Assembly (NCBI GenBank): GCA_946481735.1 | Contig: CAMLOU010000003.1 | Coordinates: forward strand, 1 to 63,799 | Direction of reading: 5' to 3' | DNA: 63,799 bases | Source of the DNA: an uncultured Cellvibrio sp. | Lineage (GTDB): Bacteria; Pseudomonadota; Gammaproteobacteria; Pseudomonadales; Cellvibrionaceae | Part shown: positions 1 to 8,590 of the stretch, one piece after another | Layout: every line of letters begins with the position of its first letter | Numbering within the stretch: position 1 is the first letter of the stretch | Program-made: the position numbers and the translations under genes | Notes under the pieces: model-generated | The model's input: only the letters and a program-made list of their open reading frames with translations | Database searches by the model: none | What the model was told of the DNA's origin: nothing

Positions 1-2
1 TG

Positions 3-53
3 ACGGTGTATAAATGTGAGCGCTGCGGTGAGCAGAAGGTTGAAGCCAACTAG
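3..53 (+). CDS. C-terminal end of a small zinc-ribbon-like protein (partial)
   Basis: Only the last 16 codons are in the window, ending at TAG (51-53). The visible tail contains a CxxC pair (KCERCGE), which suggests a zinc knuckle. In some gammaproteobacteria slyD lies near yheV, a small metal-ribbon gene, so this could be a yheV-like gene, but the fragment is too short to name. It converges on slyD and shares a bidirectional terminator with it. Confidence 0.45.
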   Translation, partial: TVYKCERCGEQKVEAN

Positions 54-60
54 GTAAATA

Positions 61-94
61 AAACAGGTAGCGTGCGATGCACGCTACCTTGTTT
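61..94. terminator. Bidirectional Rho-independent terminator
   Basis: A perfect 10-bp stem (66-75 with 79-88) has a GAT loop. It is flanked by A-rich sequence on the left and T-rich sequence (TTGTTTAT) on the right. It lies between two convergent genes, the partial CDS on the plus strand and slyD on the minus strand, so it probably ends both transcripts. Confidence 0.8.
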
Positions 95-102
95 ATACGT
101 CA

Positions 103-585
103 TTAATGATGATGGCCACCGGCGCCGTGGGCATGACCATGAGCGATTTCATCTTCGGTGGCTGCGCGTACATCCGTCACTTCCACATCAAAGTTCAGAT
201 CAACGCCGGCCAAGGGATGGTTGCCGTCAATGGTGACTTGATCGCCTTCAACACCGGTAACGGTAACGACCTGTAAACCATGTTCAGTTTCAGCGTGAAA
301 CTCCATGCCCACTTCAATTTGATCAATGCCGGAAAACATACTGGAATCCAGTTGCTGGACCATGGCATCGTCACGCTCACCATAGGCTTCGGCTGCTGCG
401 ACAGACACATTTAATTTGTCACCGACCGATTTGCCGACCAATGCTTTTTCCAGTCCGGGGATAATATTTCCTGCACCGTGAAGATAAGAAAGTGGTTCCT
501 GTCCTTCAGAAGAATCCAACACTTTGCCAGTGCTGTCGGTCAGGGTGTAGTGAAAACTGGCAACGCAGTTGTTGGAGATATTCAT
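103..585 (-). CDS. slyD: FKBP-type peptidyl-prolyl cis-trans isomerase SlyD
   Basis: The 160-aa product is a SlyD-like FKBP: an FKBP core split by an insert-in-flap chaperone domain (about residues 70-125), followed by a short tail rich in His and Gly (HGHAHGAGGHHH). Conserved FKBP positions include YLHGAGNIIPGLE near residues 34-46 and the returning strand NHPLAGVDLNFDVEV. The His-rich tail fits a cytoplasmic metal-binding (Ni/Zn) folding helper, though it is shorter than in E. coli. A second, tail-incomplete paralogue starts at 63348. Family assignment is firm; metal specificity is inferred. Confidence 0.92.
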   Translation of the reverse strand: MNISNNCVASFHYTLTDSTGKVLDSSEGQEPLSYLHGAGNIIPGLEKALVGKSVGDKLNVSVAAAEAYGERDDAMVQQLDSSMFSGIDQIEVGMEFHAETEHGLQVVTVTGVEGDQVTIDGNHPLAGVDLNFDVEVTDVRAATEDEIAHGHAHGAGGHHH

Positions 586-620
586 AAAAAGCCTTTTGGG
601 GTTGTGGTTTAAAGATTACA

Positions 621-1355
621 TCAATTAAAACGTTTGATTTTCTTGCCGTTAATTTCAGCCTCACCAAGGTAGATGGTGTAGGCGTCGCCGTCTTCTTCCT
701 GTTGCAGGCGCACTAACAGGTAATCCCAGTCTTTAGCCAACCAGGCATAAGTCACCCGGTCGTCATTTTCGCGACTGCGTTTTACCTTAACCGTATTCAC
801 CTTGCCGAGTGGTGTCTCAAGCAACTCTTCACCGACAATTTCAAAGCCGTATTCTTTCAGGCGCCCACCGTCGGCAATCTGGTACACCAGCTCTTCTCTA
901 TTGTTGATCAGGTCTTGCTGCAGTTGCAGTTGATAACTGAGCTTGTCCTGTACGCGCTGAGCGATATCCATCTTCCAGGTGGTATTTTGCACATTATTGG
1001 TGACGGTTTTTTTATCCCAATCGAAGGTCAGTTCTGCATCCCGGTCGCGCCCCATCACGCGGCGTTTGTATTTGTAATGCAGGGGAATAACTTGCTGGGT
1101 TTCTTCATCAATGCGCAAGCGGCTGGTTTCATCAATACTGGCAAACCAGGAGCGGGCGAAGAATCGCATTTGATAAGTGCCATCATCCAGCGGCGTCAGT
1201 GAATGAGTAACGGTGACCTTAAAGCCGAGAGCGGTGGACGTATACTCATTGGAAAAACTGTCAGGCAGTTCAGCGGCGCGGGAAAAGAGGGAAAAGCCGG
1301 TGAAAAATAAAATCAACAATAAGGCATGTTTTTTCAGCACATATTTTTTTAGCAT
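621..1355 (-). CDS. DUF3108 domain periplasmic protein
   Basis: With the start at 1355 the product is 244 aa and begins with a clear signal peptide (MLKKYVLKKHALLLILFF..., cleavage near SRAAELP). AAGGA lies 10 bases upstream of this ATG. A longer reading from a GTG at 1448 that overlaps the purN stop would bury the signal peptide, so I reject it. The body has the alternating beta-strand pattern of DUF3108 (TYQMRFFARSWFASIDETS, later VKVKRSREND.RVTYAWLAKD). DUF3108 genes next to purN are common in Pseudomonas relatives. The function is unknown; an envelope role is inferred from export. It probably belongs to the purMN transcript. Confidence 0.8.
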   Translation of the reverse strand: MLKKYVLKKHALLLILFFTGFSLFSRAAELPDSFSNEYTSTALGFKVTVTHSLTPLDDGTYQMRFFARSWFASIDETSRLRIDEETQQVIPLHYKYKRRVMGRDRDAELTFDWDKKTVTNNVQNTTWKMDIAQRVQDKLSYQLQLQQDLINNREELVYQIADGGRLKEYGFEIVGEELLETPLGKVNTVKVKRSRENDDRVTYAWLAKDWDYLLVRLQQEEDGDAYTIYLGEAEINGKKIKRFN

Positions 1356-1444
1356 AGTCAGGCAATCCTTATGGTTCTGCAATGGATGGTCCGGATGAAG
1401 AATCCGTGCTGGCGACCATTCCCGCTTGGCCGCCACCATAAGAT

Positions 1445-2098
1445 TCACGCACTGATTAGATAACCCGATGGCGATAAAAGTTCGTTATCCAGTAGCACGC
1501 CATCGTGACGCATTCGCAGGCGGCCTTCCGCAAACCACTTCACGGCGAGCGGATAAATAATATGTTCTTGTTGTTGGACTCGCTTGGCGAGGCTGACAGC
1601 GTCATCCTCCGGCGCGACAGAAATTTTGGCCTGGATAACAGCGGGGCCGCCGTCCAATTCTTCGGTAACAAAATGCACCGTCACCCCGTGTTCCATGTCG
1701 CCGGCATCCAGCACGCGCTGGTGCGTGTTCAGGCCCTGATATTTGGGCAGCAATGAGGGATGAATGTTCAACATGCGCCCCAGGTAGTGCCGGGTGAACG
1801 CCGTGGTGAGGATCCGCATAAAACCCGCGAGTACCACCAGATCCGGTTGATAACTATCGATCAGTTGGGCCAGCTTTTGATCGAAGGATTCGCGGTCACC
1901 AAATTGTTTGTGGTCGAGTACCAGTGCGGGAATGCCCGCGTGTTCAGCGCGCATCAAACCCAATACCGCCGGACGATTGCTGATAACAGCAGCAATTTCA
2001 ATCGGCAGCTCACCTTTCTGCATGCCGTCGATCAGTGCTTGTAAATTGCTGCCGCTGCCGGAGATCAGTACAACAACACGTGTGCGCGATGAACTCAT
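1445..2098 (-). CDS. purN: Phosphoribosylglycinamide formyltransferase (GAR transformylase)
   Basis: The 217-aa protein transfers the formyl group of 10-formyl-THF to GAR, the third step of de novo purine synthesis. The N-terminal VVVLISGSGSNLQALID is the nucleotide-binding loop. NIHPSLLPKYQGLNTH holds the catalytic Asn and His, and HFVTEELDGGP holds the catalytic Asp. The ATG overlaps the purM stop as TAATG, indicating translational coupling. Length and motifs match the short PurN family, not the formate-dependent PurT. Confidence 0.96.
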   Translation of the reverse strand: MSSSRTRVVVLISGSGSNLQALIDGMQKGELPIEIAAVISNRPAVLGLMRAEHAGIPALVLDHKQFGDRESFDQKLAQLIDSYQPDLVVLAGFMRILTTAFTRHYLGRMLNIHPSLLPKYQGLNTHQRVLDAGDMEHGVTVHFVTEELDGGPAVIQAKISVAPEDDAVSLAKRVQQQEHIIYPLAVKWFAEGRLRMRHDGVLLDNELLSPSGYLISA

Positions 2099-3159
2099 TA
2101 AACGGCCAGCCCCTGCAATTCCACCTGGGCTTCATCTGCCTGCGCCTTGGCGATATGCCCTACGACAAACGGCGTTTCACCGGCAGCGGCGAGAACCTTC
2201 AACGCGTTGTCTTTTTCATCGGCAGGCACAGCGATAACCATACCCACGCCGCAGTTGAAGGTGCGGTACATCTCGCGCATCGCGACGTTGCCGCTGCGTT
2301 GCAGCCATTGGAAAACGGCCGGTAATTCCCAGCTTTTTGTATCGATAACCGCCTTGCAGTCATCCGGCAGAACGCGTGGGATATTTTCAGTCAGGCCGCC
2401 ACCAGTGATGTGGGCCAAGGCATTTACCTGGGATTCCTTGATGAGTGTCAGCACGGATTTTACGTAGATACGGGTGGGCGCCATCAGGGCATCGCTAAGG
2501 GGTTTACCGCCGCAGTCCTGCTGTAGATCGGCGTTGCTGACATCGATAATCTTGCGCACCAGAGAGTAACCATTGGAGTGTGGGCCGCTTGAGGTCAGGG
2601 CGATCAATACATCGCCAGCCTTCACTTTGCTGCCGTCAAGGATCTCGGATTTTTCCACCACCCCAACACAGAAACCGGCCAGATCGTAGTCTTCACCTTC
2701 ATACATGCCGGGCATTTCGGCGGTTTCGCCGCCCACCAGCGCACAGCCCGCCAATTCACAACCGTCGCCGATGCCGGCAACGACCGCTGCGGCTACATCA
2801 ACATTGAGCTTGCCGGTGGCGTAATAGTCGAGGAAGAACAGCGGCTCTGCGCCCGTGACAACCAGGTCGTTAACACACATGGCTACCAGATCAATGCCAA
2901 TGGTGTCGTGTTTACCCAGGTTCATGGCCAGACGGAGTTTGGTACCCACGCCATCAGTACCGGAAACCAGCACCGGTTCGCGGTATCCCTTGGGAATTTC
3001 ACACAGTGCGGCAAAACCGCCGAGACCTGCCATCACCTCCGGGCGACGGGTACGTTTGGCTACGCCTTTGATTCGTTCGACCAGGGCATCACCGGCATCA
3101 ATATCAACGCCGGCATCTTTGTAACTCAGGGAAGTGGCAGGGGATTGTTGTTCGCTCAT
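2098..3159 (-). CDS. purM: Phosphoribosylformylglycinamidine cyclo-ligase (AIR synthetase)
   Basis: The 353-aa protein makes AIR from FGAM with ATP (fifth step of purine synthesis). Visible family motifs are [19 protein letters not shown] at the N-terminus, [13 protein letters not shown] (ATP/substrate loop), [11 protein letters not shown] and [16 protein letters not shown]. Full length. It is the first gene of purM-purN, followed by the DUF3108 gene, all on the minus strand. A -10-like TAGAAT (minus strand, 3203-3208) sits about 45 bases upstream of the ATG. Confidence 0.97.
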   Translation of the reverse strand: MSEQQSPATSLSYKDAGVDIDAGDALVERIKGVAKRTRRPEVMAGLGGFAALCEIPKGYREPVLVSGTDGVGTKLRLAMNLGKHDTIGIDLVAMCVNDLVVTGAEPLFFLDYYATGKLNVDVAAAVVAGIGDGCELAGCALVGGETAEMPGMYEGEDYDLAGFCVGVVEKSEILDGSKVKAGDVLIALTSSGPHSNGYSLVRKIIDVSNADLQQDCGGKPLSDALMAPTRIYVKSVLTLIKESQVNALAHITGGGLTENIPRVLPDDCKAVIDTKSWELPAVFQWLQRSGNVAMREMYRTFNCGVGMVIAVPADEKDNALKVLAAAGETPFVVGHIAKAQADEAQVELQGLAV

Positions 3160-3202
3160 AGAGTGGGATTCGCTCGCGCAGAGGTTTCAAAAAAAGGCCG
3201 CC

Positions 3203-3208
3203 ATTCTA
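3203..3208 (-). promoter_or_regulatory. Putative purM promoter -10 element
   Basis: TAGAAT on the minus strand, followed by GGCGGCC and a run of T, lies 44-49 bases upstream of the purM ATG. No good -35 hexamer is visible at 16-18 bp and I see no PurR box. It is a plausible sigma70 start region only. Confidence 0.35.
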
Positions 3209-3377
3209 CCAGCTTATCGATGGTTAGGGGTGTATTGATGGTGCGCGCCGGCCGCAAATATCGAATCAGGTCGCTTCGTTCCGCGCTATTGCCTGTTACA
3301 ATGCCGAACTTTCCGCCGGGGTTGCTCGCCGCAGCCGCGTGTTTCTCTCTTCCACCAGGATTGTTCAGGGGCAGGTT

Positions 3378-4550
3378 TTGTTACGACTTTTGACGTTTTT
3401 GCTGCTTAGTGTCTGTGCGGTTGCCAGTGTGGCCGAGCAGGTAGTCCAGGTATATCGCGCCGAAGCCTTGGTGACTTCCCAGTCGCAGGCAGAGCGCAAC
3501 AGCGCGACGCGCGCGAGTCTGGGTGAGGTGATCTGGCGCGTTACCGGCGACAGTGCTGCCCTCGAACACCCCATCGTGCGCGAGGCATTGAACCAGGCAC
3601 AGCGCTATCTCTATGAATACAGCTATGCCTCCACCGACGAGCAGCTAGAGGTGGAAGGCGAGTCGGTGCGGGCCATCAAGCTGATCCTGAAGTTTTCTCC
3701 CCAGGCAATTGAAAAACTCTTGCGCGAAGCGCGTCTACCCCTGTGGCCGGCCAATCGTCCCAAGTTGCTCGTATGGCAAATCATGACGGACGATGCGGGC
3801 ACCACCCACCGGGTGCTGGCAGATGATGCACGCAAAGCGCTGTATGATCAGGCGGCCTTGCGTGGCTTGCCCCTGTTGTTGCCTATGCATGACTTTGAAG
3901 ACAACATCGCCCTGGGATCGGACAGCTTGTGGAACATGGATGAAGCCAGCATTCGTGCCGCTTCAGAGCGTTACAAACCCGACGCCATCCTGGTGGGGCG
4001 CTATCGCCAGGCGGCCGACGGCCTGTGGCACGCCAACTGGCAGTTGCTGCATTCCTCTGCAAACCAGAGCTTCGATACCCGGGCGGCTGAAACCCCCAGC
4101 CTGTTCATGCAAGCCATCAACACCACCGCCGACTACTTCGCCCGGCTGTATGCCATCACCCCCAGTGAAGGCGGCTCCGGCGCCATCGTGATCCGGGTAG
4201 GGGATGTGCGCGATTTTGCGACCTATAAAAAAGTGCAGCGTTACCTGGAAGGACTGGCGATGGTCACCCGGGTGGAGTTGATAACAGCGCAACAGGATCG
4301 CTTGTTAATCCGCTTGCACGCTGAGGGCGATCTGCCGTTACTGCTCAGTACCCTGGAGCTGGGGAAAAAACTCTTTCCTGTCGTTTCCGAATCCATCCCG
4401 GTGCAACCGGTGGAGGCATACCGTCCGCCCGCCTCATCGGCTGGCCCGGATAGCGGTATAGCGGATGGCGCAGACAGCAGTGCACCCGGCAGTTTTTCCC
4501 AGGCGCGCGGCTCTCTGGCCAATCCTTTGGTTTACCGTTGGCAGGATTAA
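3378..4550 (+). CDS. DUF2066 domain-containing exported protein
   Basis: Transcribed divergently from purM and just upstream of hda, a position where Pseudomonas also carries a DUF2066 gene. I choose the TTG at 3378 (390 aa) because it is preceded by GGGGCAGG and gives a textbook signal peptide (MLRLLTFLLLSVCAVASVAEQ). An ATG at 3339 is possible but has no ribosome site and extends in front of the signal. The mature protein is a mixed alpha/beta domain without recognised catalytic residues, ending in a low-complexity Ser/Pro/Gly tail. Export is well supported; function is unknown. Confidence 0.8.
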   Translation: MLRLLTFLLLSVCAVASVAEQVVQVYRAEALVTSQSQAERNSATRASLGEVIWRVTGDSAALEHPIVREALNQAQRYLYEYSYASTDEQLEVEGESVRAIKLILKFSPQAIEKLLREARLPLWPANRPKLLVWQIMTDDAGTTHRVLADDARKALYDQAALRGLPLLLPMHDFEDNIALGSDSLWNMDEASIRAASERYKPDAILVGRYRQAADGLWHANWQLLHSSANQSFDTRAAETPSLFMQAINTTADYFARLYAITPSEGGSGAIVIRVGDVRDFATYKKVQRYLEGLAMVTRVELITAQQDRLLIRLHAEGDLPLLLSTLELGKKLFPVVSESIPVQPVEAYRPPASSAGPDSGIADGADSSAPGSFSQARGSLANPLVYRWQD

Positions 4551-4577
4551 GCTTGACCCGGGCCGGTGAATAATTCG

Positions 4578-5294
4578 ATGACCACACATATTCCGCAGCA
4601 ACTCTCCCTGGGTGTCAGCCTGAATGATGACGCCACCTTTGATAATTTCTATGCGCCTGTCGGATCGCATAACGCAGAAGTCGTCGCCTTTTTACGCGAT
4701 CAGGTAGAGCATCAACGGGAAACCTTTGTGTACCTCTGGGGGGCTTCCGGCAGTGGCTTGACCCATCTGCTGCAGGCCGGTTGTCACTATGCCCAATCCC
4801 GGGGAATGAGCATGCAATACCTGCCGCTGGCTGACCTGGCAGGTTATGCACCGGCTGAACTCTTTGCAGACCTGGGCGCGCTGGATTATCTGTGTATCGA
4901 CCATCTGACGGCAGTGGCGGGGCGGCCGGATTGGGAACTGGCGCTATTCAATCTCTACAACAGCCTGCGGGAAAGCGGCAAATGCCTGGTGGTGGCGGCC
5001 GAGCAAAGCCCCCGTGAGTTGCCGGTTCAACTGGAAGACCTGCGGTCGCGCCTGCAGTGGGGGGTGACTTACCAGGTCCAACTGCTCAATGATGAAGAAA
5101 AACAGGAAGCCTTGCAGCGCCGGGCTCGCGCCCGAGGTATGGAGTTAAATGACGAGGTGGCCCACTACATCCTGCAGCGTCTGCCGCGTGATATGAACGA
5201 ACTCTTCAACCAGTTACAGCGCTTGGATCACGCCTCCCTGGCGGAGCAGCGCAAGTTAACCATCCCCTTCGTGAAAAAAATCCTGAATATCTAG
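4578..5294 (+). CDS. hda: DnaA inactivator Hda
   Basis: The 238-aa AAA+ protein resembles DnaA domain III. With the DNA-loaded beta clamp, Hda promotes ATP hydrolysis by DnaA to prevent re-initiation. The N-terminal QQLSLGVSL fits the clamp-binding motif. The Walker A region is degenerate (LWGASGSGLTHLL, with Leu where Lys is usual), Walker B is YLCIDHL, and sensor II/arginine region is LPRDMNELFNQL. The ATG at 4578 has GGTGA 8 bases upstream; a GTG at 4566 is an alternative. It follows the DUF2066 gene by 27 bases, so they are probably cotranscribed. Confidence 0.93.
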   Translation: MTTHIPQQLSLGVSLNDDATFDNFYAPVGSHNAEVVAFLRDQVEHQRETFVYLWGASGSGLTHLLQAGCHYAQSRGMSMQYLPLADLAGYAPAELFADLGALDYLCIDHLTAVAGRPDWELALFNLYNSLRESGKCLVVAAEQSPRELPVQLEDLRSRLQWGVTYQVQLLNDEEKQEALQRRARARGMELNDEVAHYILQRLPRDMNELFNQLQRLDHASLAEQRKLTIPFVKKILNI

Positions 5295-5301
5295 GCCCAT
5301 C

Positions 5302-5339
5302 GTCGCGTTTGACCGTCCAGACCGGTATCAAAACGCGAC
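5302..5339 (+). terminator. Hairpin after hda, likely terminator
   Basis: GTCGCGTTT (5302-5310) pairs with AAACGCGAC (5331-5339), and the interior adds an imperfect TTGACCG/CGGTATCAA pairing. It begins 8 bases after the hda stop. Only a short T-containing stretch follows, so intrinsic termination is likely but not certain. Confidence 0.5.
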
Positions 5340-5466
5340 CATCTTTACGTATTCACCAAAGTTCGGACGCTTTCTGCTCCGCTTTTTCCTAGGCTTTGCG
5401 GCGTCAGGGTCAAGAAGTGTTATTGCACTCAACATTGTGGGTGTGATTGCGCACACTGTTACCGGC

Positions 5467-5483
5467 CCTGGCAACCTGCCAGG
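5467..5483. promoter_or_regulatory. Small inverted repeat upstream of the GH9 gene
   Basis: CCTGGCA and TGCCAGG form a perfect 7-bp inverted repeat around ACC. It lies about 80 bases upstream of the endoglucanase start, in promoter territory, so it may be a regulator site. Confidence 0.35.
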
Positions 5484-5519
5484 CACCTTAAGCATGAGAT
5501 AACAATATATAAGCTCAAT

Positions 5520-5542
5520 CCGATCAGGTTTTACCTGATCGG
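5520..5542. promoter_or_regulatory. Perfect 10-bp palindrome in the GH9 5' region (operator or leader hairpin)
   Basis: CCGATCAGGT (5520-5529) and ACCTGATCGG (5533-5542) are perfect reverse complements around TTT. The repeat ends 7 bases before the ribosome site of the endoglucanase. It could be a repressor operator or a hairpin in the mRNA leader; a terminator is unlikely because no U-tract follows. Confidence 0.5.
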
Positions 5543-5560
5543 CTTATCTGGAGTATGCCC

Positions 5561-7336
5561 ATGAATCTGCGCACGATATACCTATCCCTTTTTACGATAA
5601 TACTGCCCTGTTTGCTGGTAGCCTGCGGCAGCAATGGCGGTGATGGCCGCCAGCCAGCTCCTTCCTCCTCCAGCAGCAGTTCCGTCGCACCGGTTAGCGA
5701 CACCATCAAGGTCAACCAGCTGGGTTTTCTACCTGCCGCACATAAACTGGCGGTGGTGCCACCGGTAAGCGCGGATAGCTTCGCGTTGATCGATGCCAGC
5801 ACCGGCAGCGAGGTGTTTACCGGCAATCTGGGAGGTGCCGCTACCTGGGCACCGGCGGGCGATAGTGTACGTCTGGCGGATTTCTCCAGTTTTACCACCC
5901 CTGGTGAATACCGGGTGCGCGTGGCGGGTATCGCGGACTCCAATCGCTTCCGTATTGCACAGGATATTTACCAACCCTTGAATGGTGCAGCTATCAAAGC
6001 GTTTTATTTTAACCGCGCCAGTACCGCATTATTGGAAACCCATGCCGGTGTCTACGCCCGTGCCGCCGGTCATCCGGACACCAACGTGCAGGTGCACGCA
6101 TCCGCTGCGTCACCTGAGCGGCCCGAAGGCACGGTGATCCAGGCACCCAAAGGCTGGTACGACGCGGGGGATTACAACAAATACATCGTCAACTCCGGTA
6201 TTTCCACCTACAGCCTGCTCGCGGCCTACGAGCATTTCCCCGACCACTATCAGGGCCAAAACCTCAATATTCCCGAAAGCGACAACACGCTGCCGGATCT
6301 GCTCGATGAAATCCAGTGGAACCTGGAATGGATGCTGGATATGCAGGATCCCAACGACGGCGGTGTTTACCACAAGCTGACCGACAAGGAGTTTGACGGC
6401 GCGGTGATGCCTCACGAAACCGGTACCCAGCGCTATGTCGTGCAAAAAGGGACCTCCGCAACCCTTAATTTTGCAGCGGTGATGGCCGTCGCCAGCCGGG
6501 TATATGAACCCTTTAATGCAGAGCTTTCAGCCGAGATGCTGGCCGCCGCAGAATCAGCCTGGGCATGGGCGCAGGCCAACCCGGAGGTTACCTACACCCA
6601 GCCCGCCGATATCAAGACCGGCGCCTATGGTGATGCTACGCTCACCGACGAGCATGCCTGGGCGGCGGCGGAGCTTTATATCACCACCGGCAACGCGGCC
6701 TACTACAACAGCATGAATCCCACCCAGACCCAGGCCACTGTGCCCTCCTGGGGCGATGTACGCGGGTTAGCCTGGATGTCGCTGGCCCACCATCGCAGCA
6801 ATTTGACTGACGTTGCGGATAAAGCGCTGATTGCCCAGCGCATTACCGCCCTCGCAGATACTTTGGTAGAGGATTGGGAAGCATCGGCCTACGCGGTGCC
6901 TATGCGCCAGCAGAATTTTGTCTGGGGCAGTAATTCCGTGGCCCTGAATCAGGCCATGATGTTATTGCAGGGCTTTCAGTTGAATGGCAACCGCGACTAC
7001 CTCAATGCGGCCCAATCGCTGCTGGATTACGTATTGGGGCGCAATCCTACCGATTTTTCCTTTGTGACCGGCTACGGTGTGAAAACCCCGCAGCACATCC
7101 ACCATCGTCCCTCCGAGGCTGATGGTATCGCGGCACCCATCCCCGGCTTTTTGGCGGGTGGCCCCCATGCTGGCCAGCAGGACGCCAGTGATTGCCCGGT
7201 AAGTTATCCCTCCGATTTACCGGCGAAGTCCTATCTGGATCACTGGTGCAGTTACGCGAGTAATGAAATCGCCATCAACTGGAATGCGCCGCTGGTGTAC
7301 GTTTCCGGTGCCTTACAAGTACTGACGGAACAATAA
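5561..7336 (+). CDS. Glycoside hydrolase family 9 endoglucanase, lipoprotein
   Basis: The 591-aa product has a lipoprotein signal with lipobox LVAC (Cys22) and then a Ser-rich linker (PSSSSSSS). An N-terminal Ig-like CelD_N domain (about 45-130) precedes the (alpha/alpha)6 GH9 catalytic domain. GWYDAGDYNKY carries the catalytic-base Asp pair (about D201/D204), HIHHRPSEADG is the conserved HHR region, and ASNEIAINWNAPLVY carries the general acid Glu (about E569). ATG 5561 is preferred over 5555 because GGAG is 7 bases upstream. No CBM is present, so it probably acts on cello-oligosaccharides or soluble glucan at the cell surface or in the periplasm. The Ser linker is typical of Cellvibrio enzymes. 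Confidence 0.93.
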   Translation: MNLRTIYLSLFTIILPCLLVACGSNGGDGRQPAPSSSSSSSVAPVSDTIKVNQLGFLPAAHKLAVVPPVSADSFALIDASTGSEVFTGNLGGAATWAPAGDSVRLADFSSFTTPGEYRVRVAGIADSNRFRIAQDIYQPLNGAAIKAFYFNRASTALLETHAGVYARAAGHPDTNVQVHASAASPERPEGTVIQAPKGWYDAGDYNKYIVNSGISTYSLLAAYEHFPDHYQGQNLNIPESDNTLPDLLDEIQWNLEWMLDMQDPNDGGVYHKLTDKEFDGAVMPHETGTQRYVVQKGTSATLNFAAVMAVASRVYEPFNAELSAEMLAAAESAWAWAQANPEVTYTQPADIKTGAYGDATLTDEHAWAAAELYITTGNAAYYNSMNPTQTQATVPSWGDVRGLAWMSLAHHRSNLTDVADKALIAQRITALADTLVEDWEASAYAVPMRQQNFVWGSNSVALNQAMMLLQGFQLNGNRDYLNAAQSLLDYVLGRNPTDFSFVTGYGVKTPQHIHHRPSEADGIAAPIPGFLAGGPHAGQQDASDCPVSYPSDLPAKSYLDHWCSYASNEIAINWNAPLVYVSGALQVLTEQ

Positions 7337-7344
7337 CGCACACC

Positions 7345-7380
7345 GCAGAACTAACAGTCAGCCTCGGCTGTTGGTTCTGC
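7345..7380 (+). terminator. Hairpin after the GH9 gene
   Basis: GCAGAACTAACAG pairs with CTGTTGGTTCTGC (one G-T pair), starting 8 bases after the stop codon. An inner CAGCC/GGCTG alternative exists. There is no clear U-tract, so this could be a terminator or a 3' stabilising hairpin. Confidence 0.45.
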
Positions 7381-7487
7381 GATCTCGACGGCGATTCCCG
7401 ACGCGTCGGTCTCCCGGATTGCGTAATCTGCAAAGCTGGCTATGGTTAAAAGCATACCCTTCTCTCTGGAGCACCGGCGAATAACCG

Positions 7488-8561
7488 ATGATGGCAGAAA
7501 CTCCGTCTTCCGCTCAGTCAGCGCCTGTAGGTCGTCGTTTTGCCCGGCGCGTGTATCCCGCTCGCATACTCGGACTCGGTTTGGGTTTTTTTGCCGTGGG
7601 TGCCGCGCTCATTCCCCTGTCGCACGGCTTTTGGGTCTGGTTTCTGTTGATCATGTACGCCTTCGCCTGGCCGCATATTGCGTATCTGTATGCAACACGC
7701 GTCTCGGATTCCTTTGCCACGGGTAAACGCCAACTGTTATTCGATTCCTTTTGCGGCGGCCTCTGGGTAGCTGCCATGGCATGCAACTTACTGCCCAGTG
7801 CGGTCGTGCTAACCATGTTGAGCATGAACAACATGGCGACATCCGGCATGCGTTTTTTTGGCTGGGGTGTGTTAGCCCAGATTGCCGGTTTGCTGTTGGG
7901 GGTGGCGATCTTTGGCTGGCATCCGCAATGGGACAGCAGCCTCACCGTCATTATTGCGTCTTTGCCTTTTTTGGTTGTGCATCCCTTGGCGGTAGGCATG
8001 ATGGCTTACAGTTTTGCCACGCGCCTGCACGAACAAAAAAACAGTTTGAAATTATTAAGCCGTACGGATGGCCTGACCGGTTTATACAACCGCCGCTATT
8101 GGCAACTGCGCGCTGCGGAAGAATTTGATCGCAGCCGTCGGCAGGGAAATCCAGCCTCCCTGGTTATGTTGGATATTGATCACTTCAAGGAAATTAATGA
8201 CCAATACGGCCACAGCATCGGTGATGATGTATTGGAAACCTTGAGCTATTTGTTGCAGATTAATTTGCGCAGCATTGACATCCTCGGCCGTTACGGTGGC
8301 GAAGAATTCGCGGTGGTGTTGCCGGAAACCGATGCAAAGCGGGCACAGGATATTGCAGAGCGGGTGCGTCTGGCAGTGGCCTCGGATCGCTTCGGTGAAA
8401 AGCAAGCCTTGCATTGCACCATCAGCCTCGGCGTCGCCGAAATATCAACGACGATGAAAGATTTTGACGCGTGGCTTAATGCGGCGGATAAAGCGCTCTA
8501 CGACGCTAAAGCCGCCGGTCGCAATCGAACCTGCGTGTATCGGGAAGCGAATGCGACCTGA
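7488..8561 (+). CDS. MASE2-GGDEF diguanylate cyclase
   Basis: The 357-aa inner-membrane protein has an N-terminal MASE2-type sensor with several hydrophobic helices (residues about 20-180) and a C-terminal GGDEF domain. The active-site motif is GGEEF (270-274), and the allosteric inhibitory site RxxD (RSID, 261-264) is present, so c-di-GMP synthesis with product inhibition is expected. The layout is that of AdrA/DgcC, which drives cellulose synthesis in enterobacteria. It follows the cellulase gene on the same strand by 150 bases; a functional link is possible but unproven. Confidence 0.9.
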   Translation: MMAETPSSAQSAPVGRRFARRVYPARILGLGLGFFAVGAALIPLSHGFWVWFLLIMYAFAWPHIAYLYATRVSDSFATGKRQLLFDSFCGGLWVAAMACNLLPSAVVLTMLSMNNMATSGMRFFGWGVLAQIAGLLLGVAIFGWHPQWDSSLTVIIASLPFLVVHPLAVGMMAYSFATRLHEQKNSLKLLSRTDGLTGLYNRRYWQLRAAEEFDRSRRQGNPASLVMLDIDHFKEINDQYGHSIGDDVLETLSYLLQINLRSIDILGRYGGEEFAVVLPETDAKRAQDIAERVRLAVASDRFGEKQALHCTISLGVAEISTTMKDFDAWLNAADKALYDAKAAGRNRTCVYREANAT

Positions 8562-8590
8562 ATGAATTCTGGTTAGGGCGCAACCAATCT

